Shown here piece after piece: positions 1-5,254 of a DNA stretch of 6,883 nucleotides. The DNA comes from Candidatus Saccharimonadales bacterium (lineage in GTDB: Bacteria; Patescibacteriota; Saccharimonadia; UBA4664; SCTI01). The translations under genes were made by a program, and so were the position numbers. The notes beneath the pieces are model-generated. The model had not been told where the DNA came from. It did not search any database and was given only the letters and a program-made list of their open reading frames with translations. The first letter of the stretch is position 1; each line of letters starts with the position of its first letter. The stretch is taken from NCBI GenBank assembly GCA_030150485.1, contig JASLFZ010000053.1:1-6883 (forward strand), in the 5' to 3' direction.

Positions 1-1
1 A

Positions 2-988
2 GCCAGCGTAATTGCGAGTGCCGCGAAACGTTACTTTCGACTGGCCATTCCCGCCGGCGTCTCCGTGCTGATTGGCTACCTGATTTTTGTGGCCCACGCC
101 TTCACTAATCAAGCCACCGCCCAGCTCACCTCCTCCGCCACCTGGCTGGGAGGCTTTTGGCAAGGAATGCCCCACTTTGGCACGGCCGCTTTTCAGGCCA
201 CTCTCGGCACCCTGCTCTACGGCCAAACCACCTATAACAGCAGCCTGTGGACTATGCAGGTAGAGTTCCTCGGCTCCATGATGCTCTTTGGTGTCTTGCT
301 GCTGATTGGGCGGCTGTACTCCCGCTGGCTGATTTACGCCGTGCTGGCGATAATCGCTTTGCACAGCTACTATCTCTCATTTCTTTTTGGCATTGTGTTA
401 AGCGATATTTGGCACACGAAACCCAAGGTCGTAAGCTTTCTGCGCACATATGCCAGCTGGCTCCTCCTGCCAATTGGCCTTTTTTTAGGTGCGTGGTACA
501 GCGCTCCGACCCTCGTCACCTTTTACCTTCATGTCCGGCTACCCGGCTTCTCCGTTGACGATACGCAGCTACTGGCACACGGCATTGGTGCGCTTTGCGT
601 AGTTGGCGCAGTACTCCTACTCAACCCGTTAGAAAAAATGTTTTCCTCACGGCCGCTACAGTTTCTCGGGAAGATTTCGTTTTCGATGTACTTGCTACAC
701 GTCATTATCTTGGGTAGCTTTTCCTGCTACCTCTTTAACCACCTAATGATCTCCCACGGCTACCGCACCAGCTTCCTTGTAACCTTTGCCCCATCGCTGC
801 TAATCATATTCATAACGTCCTGGGTCTACGCCCACTGGGTTGATCGTTACGCGATACGCGTCGCCCATCGAATTGGCACGACGCTCCTGAAAAGACCCAA
901 ATGGTTGGTCGCTAAACGGAAGGCCACTCTCGCACCCAACTCCACTCCGCTTGAGGCGCCTGCTGGCCAGCTACGGCAGTCCACGTAA
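2..988 (+). CDS. Acyltransferase family 3 membrane protein, 5'-truncated by window edge
   Basis: An integral membrane acyltransferase of the OafA/YrhL type (Acyltransferase family 3), a family that moves acyl groups onto sugars, glycans or lipids at the cell envelope. The reading frame is open from base 2 and gives 328 visible residues. A GTG at 65 is only an internal Val codon, because the upstream residues (KRYFRLAIPAG) look like the Arg-rich stretch after the first helices of this family. The N-terminal part, which carries the family's catalytic His motif, lies outside the window. Seen here are LWTMQVEF, matching the family's WSLxvE motif, about eight hydrophobic segments, and LGKISFSMYLLHVII, matching the late GrisYslYLlH motif. 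The C-terminal 35 or so residues are basic and polar, probably cytoplasmic. It is followed after 5 bases by a small membrane gene, probably in the same transcript. The acceptor substrate cannot be told from sequence. Confidence 0.85.
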   Translation, partial: ASVIASAAKRYFRLAIPAGVSVLIGYLIFVAHAFTNQATAQLTSSATWLGGFWQGMPHFGTAAFQATLGTLLYGQTTYNSSLWTMQVEFLGSMMLFGVLLLIGRLYSRWLIYAVLAIIALHSYYLSFLFGIVLSDIWHTKPKVVSFLRTYASWLLLPIGLFLGAWYSAPTLVTFYLHVRLPGFSVDDTQLLAHGIGALCVVGAVLLLNPLEKMFSSRPLQFLGKISFSMYLLHVIILGSFSCYLFNHLMISHGYRTSFLVTFAPSLLIIFITSWVYAHWVDRYAIRVAHRIGTTLLKRPKWLVAKRKATLAPNSTPLEAPAGQLRQST

Positions 989-993
989 ACCTT

Positions 994-1248
994 ATGTCTA
1001 CCTCATTCTTCAAAGATAAGCACGGCAAGTTCGTCATTGCTCAATCACCCAACCTCCCGATTATGAGTTGGTTGATTATCGTTGTTCTGAATTTCTTCAT
1101 TCACTCTGCCATTCTAGGCTGGCTGGCCGACGCATTTTTGTTGGTCTGGGCTTTTCTCGAGCTTTACCGCGGTGTGAACGGGTTCCGCCGATTGCTTGGG
1201 CTAGTCGTGCTTGTCGCACTCATAATGGGGCGTATCACTCACCTTTAG
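994..1248 (+). CDS. Small conserved membrane protein of unknown function (84 aa)
   Basis: No named family is recognised with certainty. The protein starts with a short polar, basic segment (KDKHGKFVIAQSPN, about residues 7-20). Three hydrophobic segments follow, at about 23-42, 44-58 and 66-82. A VNGFRRLLG element lies between the last two, which would place Arg residues on the cytoplasmic side. From memory, similar small proteins with a GKxVIAQxPN-like start and a GVNxFRRxLG element occur in Saccharibacteria genomes, but no search was possible. The ATG lies 5 bases after the acyltransferase stop with no clear Shine-Dalgarno site, which favours translation by coupling. Its last 14 bases overlap the end of the convergent LPXTG gene. 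Confidence 0.7.
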   Translation: MSTSFFKDKHGKFVIAQSPNLPIMSWLIIVVLNFFIHSAILGWLADAFLLVWAFLELYRGVNGFRRLLGLVVLVALIMGRITHL

Positions 1249-1474
1249 CGGTGGTCTTTTTGGCCTTCAGCTGGCGCGTCCAGCGCAATAGCCCTATACC
1301 AATCGCAGCTACGCCTACCACGACGAACACTATCCAGGTTGATCCCGTCACCGGCAGGGTGATAGGCCCTATTTGTAAAGCGGCCTGGCCGTACGCGCCC
1401 GACCCATAGGCACCGGAGCCATAGCCGGTTGAAACGACCGCCAAAGCAAGCCATGCGTAATTGCCTAATTTCAT
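1235..1474 (-). CDS. Tiny LPXTG-anchored surface protein with YGSGA repeats (79 aa)
   Basis: A minimal sortase substrate. Residues 1-17 form a short signal-like segment (Lys2, then YAWLALAVVS). Residues 17-29 are a Tyr-Gly repeat, with YGSGA twice followed by YG. A short linker leads to LPVTG at 40-44. A hydrophobic helix at about 47-63 and a basic tail (RWTRQLKAKK) complete a textbook cell-wall sorting signal. After cleavage between Thr43 and Gly44, only about 20-25 residues would be displayed, so this is a very small surface ligand. The ATG at 1474 lies exactly 6 bases after a TATCAT -10 box, suggesting a leaderless message; a GGGG run one base from the ATG is too close to serve as a normal ribosome binding site. 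It is divergent from tatA and overlaps the convergent 84-aa gene by 14 bases. A long plus-strand frame over the same bases (1068-1409) has no recognisable features. Confidence 0.8.
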   Translation of the reverse strand: MKLGNYAWLALAVVSTGYGSGAYGSGAYGQAALQIGPITLPVTGSTWIVFVVVGVAAIGIGLLRWTRQLKAKKTTAKGE

Positions 1475-1480
1475 GCCCCT

Positions 1481-1490
1481 ATGATATCAT
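1481..1490. promoter_or_regulatory. Palindromic divergent extended -10 element between the LPXTG gene and tatA
   Basis: ATGATATCAT is a perfect 10-base palindrome, so TG-A-TATCAT (extended -10; hexamer 5/6 to consensus) reads on both strands. On the minus strand the hexamer (1486-1481) is followed by 6 bases and the LPXTG start codon, which fits a leaderless transcript. On the plus strand the hexamer at 1485-1490 would start transcription near 1497, about 23 bases before tatA. A possible plus-strand -35, TTGCCT at 1461-1466 (4/6), lies 18 bases upstream. No convincing minus-strand -35 is visible. The two hexamers share two bases, so both promoters could not be occupied at once. Confidence 0.5.
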
Positions 1491-1509
1491 AAGCATAAGT
1501 ATTAAGTGC

Positions 1510-1517
1510 GGGGGAAG
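1510..1517 (+). promoter_or_regulatory. Ribosome binding site of tatA
   Basis: GGGGGAAG lies just before the tatA ATG; the G run ends 5 bases upstream of it. It supports the start at 1520, which also matches the usual MFG beginning of TatA proteins. Confidence 0.6.
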
Positions 1518-1519
1518 AC

Positions 1520-1702
1520 ATGTTTGGAAGAGTTGAAGAACTAGCCATTGTGCTCGTTATCGTCTTGGTTCTCTTCGGTGGTAGAAAGCTACCGGAGCTC
1601 AGCCGCAGCATTGGCCAAAGCGTCAGAGAAGTCAAAAAGGGCTTTCGTGACGAGGGTGATGCTCCTCAGGCTGCCGTAGCCAAGTCTAAAACCGAAGCGT
1701 AA
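1520..1702 (+). CDS. tatA: Sec-independent protein translocase subunit TatA
   Basis: The pore-forming or membrane-weakening subunit of the twin-arginine translocase, which exports folded proteins. The 60 residues show the full family layout: a short periplasmic start with Glu6/Glu7 before the helix, a transmembrane helix at about 8-18 (LAIVLVIVLVL), the FG hinge at 19-20, the amphipathic helix (RKLPELSRSIGQSVREVKKGF, about 22-42, listed here in part as KLPEL and VKKGF), and an acidic then Ala/Lys-rich tail. No tatB is present in the window, so this may be a minimal TatAC system in which TatA also does the TatB job; the Glu at the start of the helix is a TatB-like trait. tatC follows after 5 bases, so the two are surely in one operon. 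Confidence 0.93.
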   Translation: MFGRVEELAIVLVIVLVLFGGRKLPELSRSIGQSVREVKKGFRDEGDAPQAAVAKSKTEA

Positions 1703-1707
1703 TTTTC

Positions 1708-2625
1708 ATGCAGTCAGCGGCCGCGGAGCCAATGCTGCATGAACACCTGCGCGAGATTCGCAGCCGCCTACTGTGGTCGGTAGGCGTGTTTGCTATTGGC
1801 GCAGGTGGTGGCTACATTGCACGTAATCAGTTGATCGCGTGGTTGCAGCATCCCCTCCACCAACGTCTTTACTACACCTCGCCTACGGGTAGTTTCCAGT
1901 TCATTATGCAGCTGTGCATGGTAGCCGGCCTACTAATCGCCCTACCGGTGTTTTTGTATCATATTTTGCGATTTATTGAGCCAGCTCTTGGGCGAGCCTT
2001 TACCGCGCGTATGATGACCGTCGTTATTATCTGCTCTACTCTTTTAGCGATAGCTGGTGCCGCCTTTGCCTACTATGTGAGCCTGCCGGCGGCCCTGCAT
2101 TTTTTCGCTACATTAAGCCCGCACCAACTGACACCCCTGATCAGCGTTAACCAGTATTTTAGCTTCGTGTTTGCTTACCTGGCTACCTTCGCTGTGGTGT
2201 TCCAGCTGCCTCTTATTCTGCTTTTTATCGACCACACTACGCCGATTAACCCTACGAAACTGGGTGGGTGGCGCAAGTTTGTGTTTGTGGGAGCCTTTGC
2301 CATCGCCCTCATCACCCCCTCTGCACCCGACCCTTTAAGCCAGATTATTTTGGCGCTCCCGATTATCGTCCTGTTTGAAATTTCACTTATCCTGATTCGA
2401 GTGCGCCACCACGCTGCTCGGCCCAAGCCAGTTGCCGCCACACCGACCACCCCAAAGCTAACGGCGGCAAGTAAGCCCCCCACGCCGGCTAAAAGGCCAA
2501 CTCGAGCCATAGCGGATCTCCGCCGCGCCCAGGGCGCCCCTCGGGCGCAGCTCGGCTCTACGCTCGATCTTCGCAGCCCCCGCAAGGCTCCGCTTGCATC
2601 CGGAGAGGGATTTTGGGTATGCTAG
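1708..2625 (+). CDS. tatC: Sec-independent protein translocase subunit TatC
   Basis: The receptor subunit that recognises twin-arginine signal peptides. The family core covers residues 1-231: HLREIRSRLL (13-22, containing the conserved HLxELR Glu as Glu16), FIEPAL (89-94), YYVSLPAALHFF (122-133), VFQLPLILLF (164-173), and TPSAPDPLSQ (203-212) with the conserved Asp at 208. Six hydrophobic segments are visible. By ungapped alignment to E. coli from memory, Phe89 matches Phe94, but E. coli Glu103 is Phe98 here and Glu170 is Gln166. A tail of about 70 residues, rich in Pro, Ala, Arg and Lys (about 234-305), extends past the usual end. The ATG at 1708 lies 5 bases after tatA with no clear binding site. 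An alternative ATG at 1732 has GGAG three bases upstream and would begin MLHEHLREIR, equally typical of the family. Confidence 0.93.
   Translation: MQSAAAEPMLHEHLREIRSRLLWSVGVFAIGAGGGYIARNQLIAWLQHPLHQRLYYTSPTGSFQFIMQLCMVAGLLIALPVFLYHILRFIEPALGRAFTARMMTVVIICSTLLAIAGAAFAYYVSLPAALHFFATLSPHQLTPLISVNQYFSFVFAYLATFAVVFQLPLILLFIDHTTPINPTKLGGWRKFVFVGAFAIALITPSAPDPLSQIILALPIIVLFEISLILIRVRHHAARPKPVAATPTTPKLTAASKPPTPAKRPTRAIADLRRAQGAPRAQLGSTLDLRSPRKAPLASGEGFWVC
2594..2623 (+). promoter_or_regulatory. Weak candidate promoter for the small Tat-like gene
   Basis: TTGCAT (2594-2599, 3/6) and TATGCT (2618-2623, 4/6) are 18 bases apart, inside the last codons of tatC. They would start transcription near 2630, ahead of the small gene at 2652. 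The match is modest. Co-transcription from tatAC is at least as likely. Confidence 0.22.
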
Positions 2626-2651
2626 ACATAAGAATTATGAGGCGCCCCTGA

Positions 2652-2840
2652 GTGACTAAGCCAGTTAATGAAATGTTCGAAACCCGCATGAGCCGCAAGC
2701 AGTTCTTGGCTAACGCCGGCACCACCCTCATTACGCTTGTCGGGATTTCGGCGGTAGTAAAGGGATTTGGCCTGCGCGAAGAAAAAGGCAGCGGCTACGG
2801 CTCAAGCACCTATGGTGGCAGCCGTACCACCCGCAAGTAG
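2652..2840 (+). CDS. Small protein with twin-arginine-like signal and YGSSTYGG motif (62 aa)
   Basis: No known enzyme domain. Residues 14-19 read SRKQFL, which fits the twin-arginine consensus S/T-R-R-x-F-L-K except that the second Arg is Lys. A hydrophobic stretch follows at 22-36 (AGTTLITLVGISAVV), then a short polar tail with YGSSTYGG at 49-56 and a basic end. It could be a Tat substrate, or stay in the membrane as an anchored peptide, because no clear signal peptidase site is seen. The position 26 bases after tatC supports a Tat link. The GTG at 2652 has GAGG (2639-2642) 9 bases upstream. Internal ATGs at 2673 and 2688 would still keep the signal, the latter starting directly at MSRKQFL. 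The Tyr-Gly motif resembles that of the LPXTG protein on the other side of tatAC. From memory, such short TAT-signal proteins ending in YGSSxYG occur in other Patescibacteria. Confidence 0.75.
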   Translation: MTKPVNEMFETRMSRKQFLANAGTTLITLVGISAVVKGFGLREEKGSGYGSSTYGGSRTTRK

Positions 2841-2845
2841 CTCTC

Positions 2846-3373
2846 TTAGGGCGCAGCAAACTGCAAAGTCATAATCCGCTCTGGAGTTCCATACTCACCG
2901 GTAATAATCTTGCCCGGCTCAAAGCCAGCCTTAGTAAGCGCGCCAAGCGAGGCCGCATTCTCAAGCTCCACGCTGGTAGCAACTCCCGTAGCCTGCGGGT
3001 ACAAGTCGTGCCCCAGCGTATCAATAAACTCCTTGATCATCCGCGTGCCATACCCGTGGCCGATATACGCTTCCTCACCAATTAAATAATCAATGCTCAT
3101 CGCGTCCTCCATCGCAAAAAGCTTAGCCCACTCAGGATAACTGCTTAGCAAAAATGATTGCATAATGCCGATTGGCTTTGCGCCGTCCTGCACCACAAAC
3201 ACCCGCGTCGTAAAATCCCCGTTGGTACAGGCGCCATACTCTTTAGCAACATGCTCCACCGTGGCTGGCTCACGCCACCAGCGCTGCACATGAGGCTTGC
3301 CGAGCCACCGCGCAAACAGCTCAAAATCGGTTTTGGCGAGAGGGCGGAAAGTGAGTTTGGCGGGGCCAGACAC
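2846..3373 (-). CDS. GNAT family N-acetyltransferase, AAC(6')/Acetyltransf_8-like
   Basis: A single-domain acetyltransferase of 175 residues that would transfer acetyl from acetyl-CoA to an amine. The N terminus LTFRPLAKTDFELFARWL (7-24) and PHVQRWW (27-33) match the start of AAC(6')-Ib-like and siderophore-acetylase-like GNATs. SIDYLIGE (93-100) carries the Asp95 that aligns with the acidic residue of AAC(6') enzymes. IGHGYGTRMI (104-113) is the acetyl-CoA pyrophosphate-binding loop, and ENAASLGALTKAGFEP ends the fold. The GTG start at 3373 has AGGG five bases upstream, and no ATG exists between it and the in-frame TAG further upstream. It ends 5 bases from the convergent small Tat-like gene, with no terminator visible between them. 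Aminoglycoside resistance cannot be claimed; many homologues acetylate other amines. It may be co-transcribed with the membrane gene 54 bases upstream. Confidence 0.88.
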   Translation of the reverse strand: MSGPAKLTFRPLAKTDFELFARWLGKPHVQRWWREPATVEHVAKEYGACTNGDFTTRVFVVQDGAKPIGIMQSFLLSSYPEWAKLFAMEDAMSIDYLIGEEAYIGHGYGTRMIKEFIDTLGHDLYPQATGVATSVELENAASLGALTKAGFEPGKIITGEYGTPERIMTLQFAAP

Positions 3374-3427
3374 CTCGACCCTATGGTTTACGCTTAATAT
3401 TTTTCTTATTCTCTAGGCTTTTATCTA

Positions 3428-3952
3428 TTACAATGTGGGCTTAGTCTTGAATAGAGAAGTAGAGCTTATTAAGCCTGCTTCTCTTAAATCTTTCAGAGCC
3501 TTAACAATGAAAAGCAGTAGCAGAAGGGGCAAGAAACCAGCCCCCTGGCCATTTAAAATCGCCAGTACTAGCTGAAGAGCTATGCATGCCATCATCAACC
3601 TCAAGCTAAGGAGGATACGAGGAAGGCTCTTTGTACGTCGTAGCACAAGAGAAAGTAATATGTAGCTGGCCGATATCAGGACTTCAACAACGAGATATAC
3701 AGAGGGCTTCACTCCAAGCAATAGAATGCTGATAATTAAGAGCAAGGCGCCCAGAACCAAGCCTACGGAGGATGTTCGTTTTACGTTTTTATAGACCTCT
3801 TCATCAGGCAGGTTACTACTAGAGGGTGGGGCGCTTGGCGGGACCACGGGGGCTGCTTGATTAGTCAAGGCAGCTTGAGGCGGACTACTAGGCGCCGAAG
3901 TTGGCTGGGGGCCAGGAAGACCAGTATTGGGATCCATAGTGAGCTGTACCAT
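3428..3952 (-). CDS. Unknown membrane protein with Pro/Ser-rich N terminus (174 aa)
   Basis: Function not recognised. Residues 1-50 are a low-complexity segment rich in Pro, Ser and Ala, with no charged cluster until DEEVYKNVKR at 50-59. Four hydrophobic segments follow at about 62-81, 84-104, 112-133 and 139-152, then a soluble tail (KDLREAG...). The predicted layout is a disordered N terminus plus a four-helix bundle, with both ends probably cytoplasmic. Short proteins that begin MDPN and continue Pro-rich into helices are common in Patescibacteria (from memory). The ATG at 3952 lies 5 bases after a perfect TATAAT, so it may be leaderless; the ATG at 3937 (MDPN) is a plausible alternative with a short leader. 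Neither has a Shine-Dalgarno site. GC is about 46% over 3481-3720, well below the Nudix gene next door. Confidence 0.72.
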   Translation of the reverse strand: MVQLTMDPNTGLPGPQPTSAPSSPPQAALTNQAAPVVPPSAPPSSSNLPDEEVYKNVKRTSSVGLVLGALLLIISILLLGVKPSVYLVVEVLISASYILLSLVLRRTKSLPRILLSLRLMMACIALQLVLAILNGQGAGFLPLLLLLFIVKALKDLREAGLISSTSLFKTKPTL

Positions 3953-3957
3953 ACTTA

Positions 3958-3963
3958 ATTATA
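3958..3963 (-). promoter_or_regulatory. -10 box of the Pro-rich membrane protein gene
   Basis: TATAAT on the minus strand (perfect hexamer), 5 bases before the ATG at 3952. Transcription would begin at or next to the start codon. TATCTT at the -35 distance (17 bases) is a poor match, and there is no TGn extension. The 77 bases between this box and the Nudix terminator (3964-4040) hold no other gene I can support. Confidence 0.45.
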
Positions 3964-4040
3964 TGGCTTTATATTGGCACAAGATAAGCATAAGTGCAAT
4001 GAGCCTCAGTGGGGTAATGCTTACCTCCTGGTGAGTTAAC

Positions 4041-4085
4041 AAAAAACCGCCGGCGCCCTCGTTCGTAAACGAGGACTACCGACGG
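4041..4085 (-). terminator. Strong intrinsic terminator of the Nudix gene
   Basis: On the minus strand CCGTCGG (4085-4079) pairs with CCGGCGG (4053-4047) through seven pairs including one G-U wobble. After a small internal loop, CCTCGTT (4074-4068) pairs perfectly with AACGAGG (4063-4057) around a TACG tetraloop. The hairpin runs straight into six T residues (4046-4041). It sits 10 bases after the Nudix stop codon and would isolate that gene from the membrane protein gene downstream. Confidence 0.9.
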
Positions 4086-4095
4086 GTACTACTTG

Positions 4096-4761
4096 CTACC
4101 GCTTCGCGAGAAGATGCTCGGTGCCTTGGTGGCGCATAGCCTCATAGAGGCACAGCCGAGCCGAGATCTCATCGAAGTATGGATCTTCCATGAGCATCCA
4201 CAGCTCGTCGGCGGGAACTCGAACGATCTTGATGATGTCGGTCGGCAGATGCTCTGTCTCCTCCACCTCGACAACGTCGAGAGCCAGAAGCATGTGAGCA
4301 TCGAAGCTCCCGATGCCATCCGACGCGCGGAACTTGTTGTCGTCGACCGGCGCACGCAAGAGAACCTCCCAGTTCTCGCTGTCCATGCCGGTCTCCCGGC
4401 GGAACATCCTGCGGGCATGCGCGATCAGCTCTTCGTCAGTGGCATGGGGCGGGCACTCACGGCCAGCCCCACCCGGTGACATCTGCAAGCTGTAGTCATC
4501 CCGGCCGAACTTGTACTGGGCGACCAGGATCAAGCTGCCCTTGGGGTCAAAAGCAGCCGCAACCGCCCAGGTTCCTTGAGTTCGTACCACTTGGTGCATG
4601 TCGGCCACCGAGCCATCCGGCATCTGTCGGTACTCGACGAGCTCTTCACCAAAGTAAGGGATCTGCACACCTGTGCGTTCCCGGGAGTTAATCGGTGGGC
4701 GACCTATCTCCTCGCGCATGCGAGGTACGACCTTGCTCCAATGATCAGCTGCGACAGTCAT
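4096..4761 (-). CDS. Nudix-fold protein with degenerate catalytic box (221 aa)
   Basis: A Nudix-hydrolase-like protein; active family members cleave nucleoside diphosphates linked to another group, such as ADP-ribose. The N-terminal region of about 65 residues resembles the start of ADP-ribose-pyrophosphatase-like proteins. A beta strand (AVAAAFDPKGSLILVAQYK, about 66-84) leads to SPGGAG (95-100), and the Nudix helix is at 110-126: Glu110, seven residues, then RMFRRETGM. Against the consensus REUxEExG, the first Glu is Met119 and the next is Arg122; only Glu123 remains. Two of three metal ligands thus appear lost, so activity is doubtful. GC is about 61% over 4141-4560, above its neighbours. 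The gene has a private consensus promoter, an AGGAG site 6 bases before the ATG and a strong terminator, which together look like an acquired single-gene unit. Confidence 0.8.
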   Translation of the reverse strand: MTVAADHWSKVVPRMREEIGRPPINSRERTGVQIPYFGEELVEYRQMPDGSVADMHQVVRTQGTWAVAAAFDPKGSLILVAQYKFGRDDYSLQMSPGGAGRECPPHATDEELIAHARRMFRRETGMDSENWEVLLRAPVDDNKFRASDGIGSFDAHMLLALDVVEVEETEHLPTDIIKIVRVPADELWMLMEDPYFDEISARLCLYEAMRHQGTEHLLAKR

Positions 4762-4765
4762 TCAA

Positions 4766-4772
4766 CTCTCCT
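4766..4772 (-). promoter_or_regulatory. Strong ribosome binding site of the Nudix gene
   Basis: AGGAGAG on the minus strand; the AGGAG core ends 6 bases before the ATG at 4761. It is the best-spaced Shine-Dalgarno site in the window and fixes this start. The adjacent CTCTCGAGAG (4771-4780) is a perfect palindrome, but it has no loop for an RNA hairpin. Confidence 0.8.
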
Positions 4773-4830
4773 CTCGAGAGATTGGATGCGGTATTAAGCT
4801 AGTAGGTTCTGCTAAACAGCATTAGGAGAG

Positions 4831-4859
4831 ATTATATCATTTTTATCTTATAATGTCAA
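4831..4859 (-). promoter_or_regulatory. Perfect-consensus sigma70-type promoter of the Nudix gene
   Basis: On the minus strand TTGACA (4859-4854, 6/6) and TATAAT (4836-4831, 6/6) are separated by exactly 17 bases, with the extended -10 TGn (4839-4837) directly before the -10. The AT-rich spacer adds to its likely strength. Transcription should start near 4823-4822, giving a leader of about 60 bases. The -35 overlaps the TGA stop (4858-4856) of the upstream DUF1801 gene, so the promoter begins exactly where the operon ends. Confidence 0.9.
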
Positions 4860-5254
4860 TGGATCTGCTTAGCTATCTTCCTCCACCCTCCGGCACGGTT
4901 ACTCTTAATGATGTTTTTGAAAAGCTCCAGCAAAGCGCCCTCATTGAGAGTCTCGCCTTCACGAACTTGAATGGCTCGAGCAGTTAGGTTGCCGTGACCT
5001 TGGTTAATAATGCCCTCGGGGTCAGGCGCGATCGGGTCATAAATAAAAATATTGAGATGGTCTTTAGCCCCCAGCAACGCACCGATATTACCTTCAAGGA
5101 CGAAGTAAGGCCGGTTGGTGCGCTTAATCGTTTCGGTAACCTCAGGGTCGGCAGCGTGGATCAGCTCCCGCACCTGTACTGCAACCTTCTGCTGCCAATC
5201 TGGAAGGCCGTTAATATACTGGTCCACCCGAGGGTCTTTTTCGTAAGTGCTCAT
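4856..5254 (-). CDS. DUF1801 domain protein (132 aa)
   Basis: A single DUF1801 domain, an uncharacterised cytoplasmic fold related to the frataxin-like YdhG/Fra group. The match is strong by eye: DPRVDQYINGLPDWQQ (7-22), ELIHAADPEVTETIKRTNRP (30-49), a strand-rich core (FVLEGNIGALLGAKDHLNIF), and a C-terminal NRAGGWRKIAKQ typical of this subgroup, which is widespread in actinobacteria and others. Full length for the family. Its ATG overlaps the stop of the preceding paralogue as ATGA (5254-5251), so translation is coupled. Biochemical function is not known; any iron role is inference from distant relatives. Confidence 0.85.
   Translation of the reverse strand: MSTYEKDPRVDQYINGLPDWQQKVAVQVRELIHAADPEVTETIKRTNRPYFVLEGNIGALLGAKDHLNIFIYDPIAPDPEGIINQGHGNLTARAIQVREGETLNEGALLELFKNIIKSNRAGGWRKIAKQIH

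Noticed and set aside
1238..1261. Possible plus-strand terminator: CACC/GGTG stem followed by five T residues at the end of the 84-aa gene.
   Set aside because: Only four base pairs with a six-base loop and a three-base gap before the T run; too weak to call.
2175..2585. Open 136-codon frame on the minus strand inside tatC.
   Set aside because: It is antisense to a well-supported TatC, is rich in Arg/Gly/Ala as expected from a GC-rich shadow frame, and shows no domain or binding site.
2582..2614. Hairpins near the end of tatC (GCAAG/CTTGC at 2582-2597 or CTCCG/CGGAG at 2588-2605) followed by TTTT at 2611-2614, as a terminator.
   Set aside because: The T run is short and 5-13 bases from either stem, and lies upstream of the tatC stop codon, so termination there would truncate the message.
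2533..2649. Nine-base direct repeat GGCGCCCCT at 2533-2541 and 2641-2649.
   Set aside because: Short, GC-rich and of low significance; no associated structure or symmetry.
2846..3373. Calling the GNAT gene an aminoglycoside resistance determinant.
   Set aside because: The fold resembles AAC(6') enzymes, but substrate residues cannot be judged by eye, and most homologues of this type in such genomes are uncharacterised.
1489..3995. Shared 12-base word ATAAGCATAAGT at 1489-1500 and 3984-3995, both near promoters.
   Set aside because: A single exact 12-mer pair in about 6.9 kb, counting both strands, is expected by chance, and the distances to the genes differ.
4766..4830. Perfect 7-base inverted repeat: AGGAGAG at 4824-4830 and CTCTCCT at 4766-4772, which could hide the Nudix ribosome binding site in an RNA hairpin.
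   Set aside because: The outer arm lies between the -10 box and the predicted transcription start (about 4823), so it would probably not be in the RNA.
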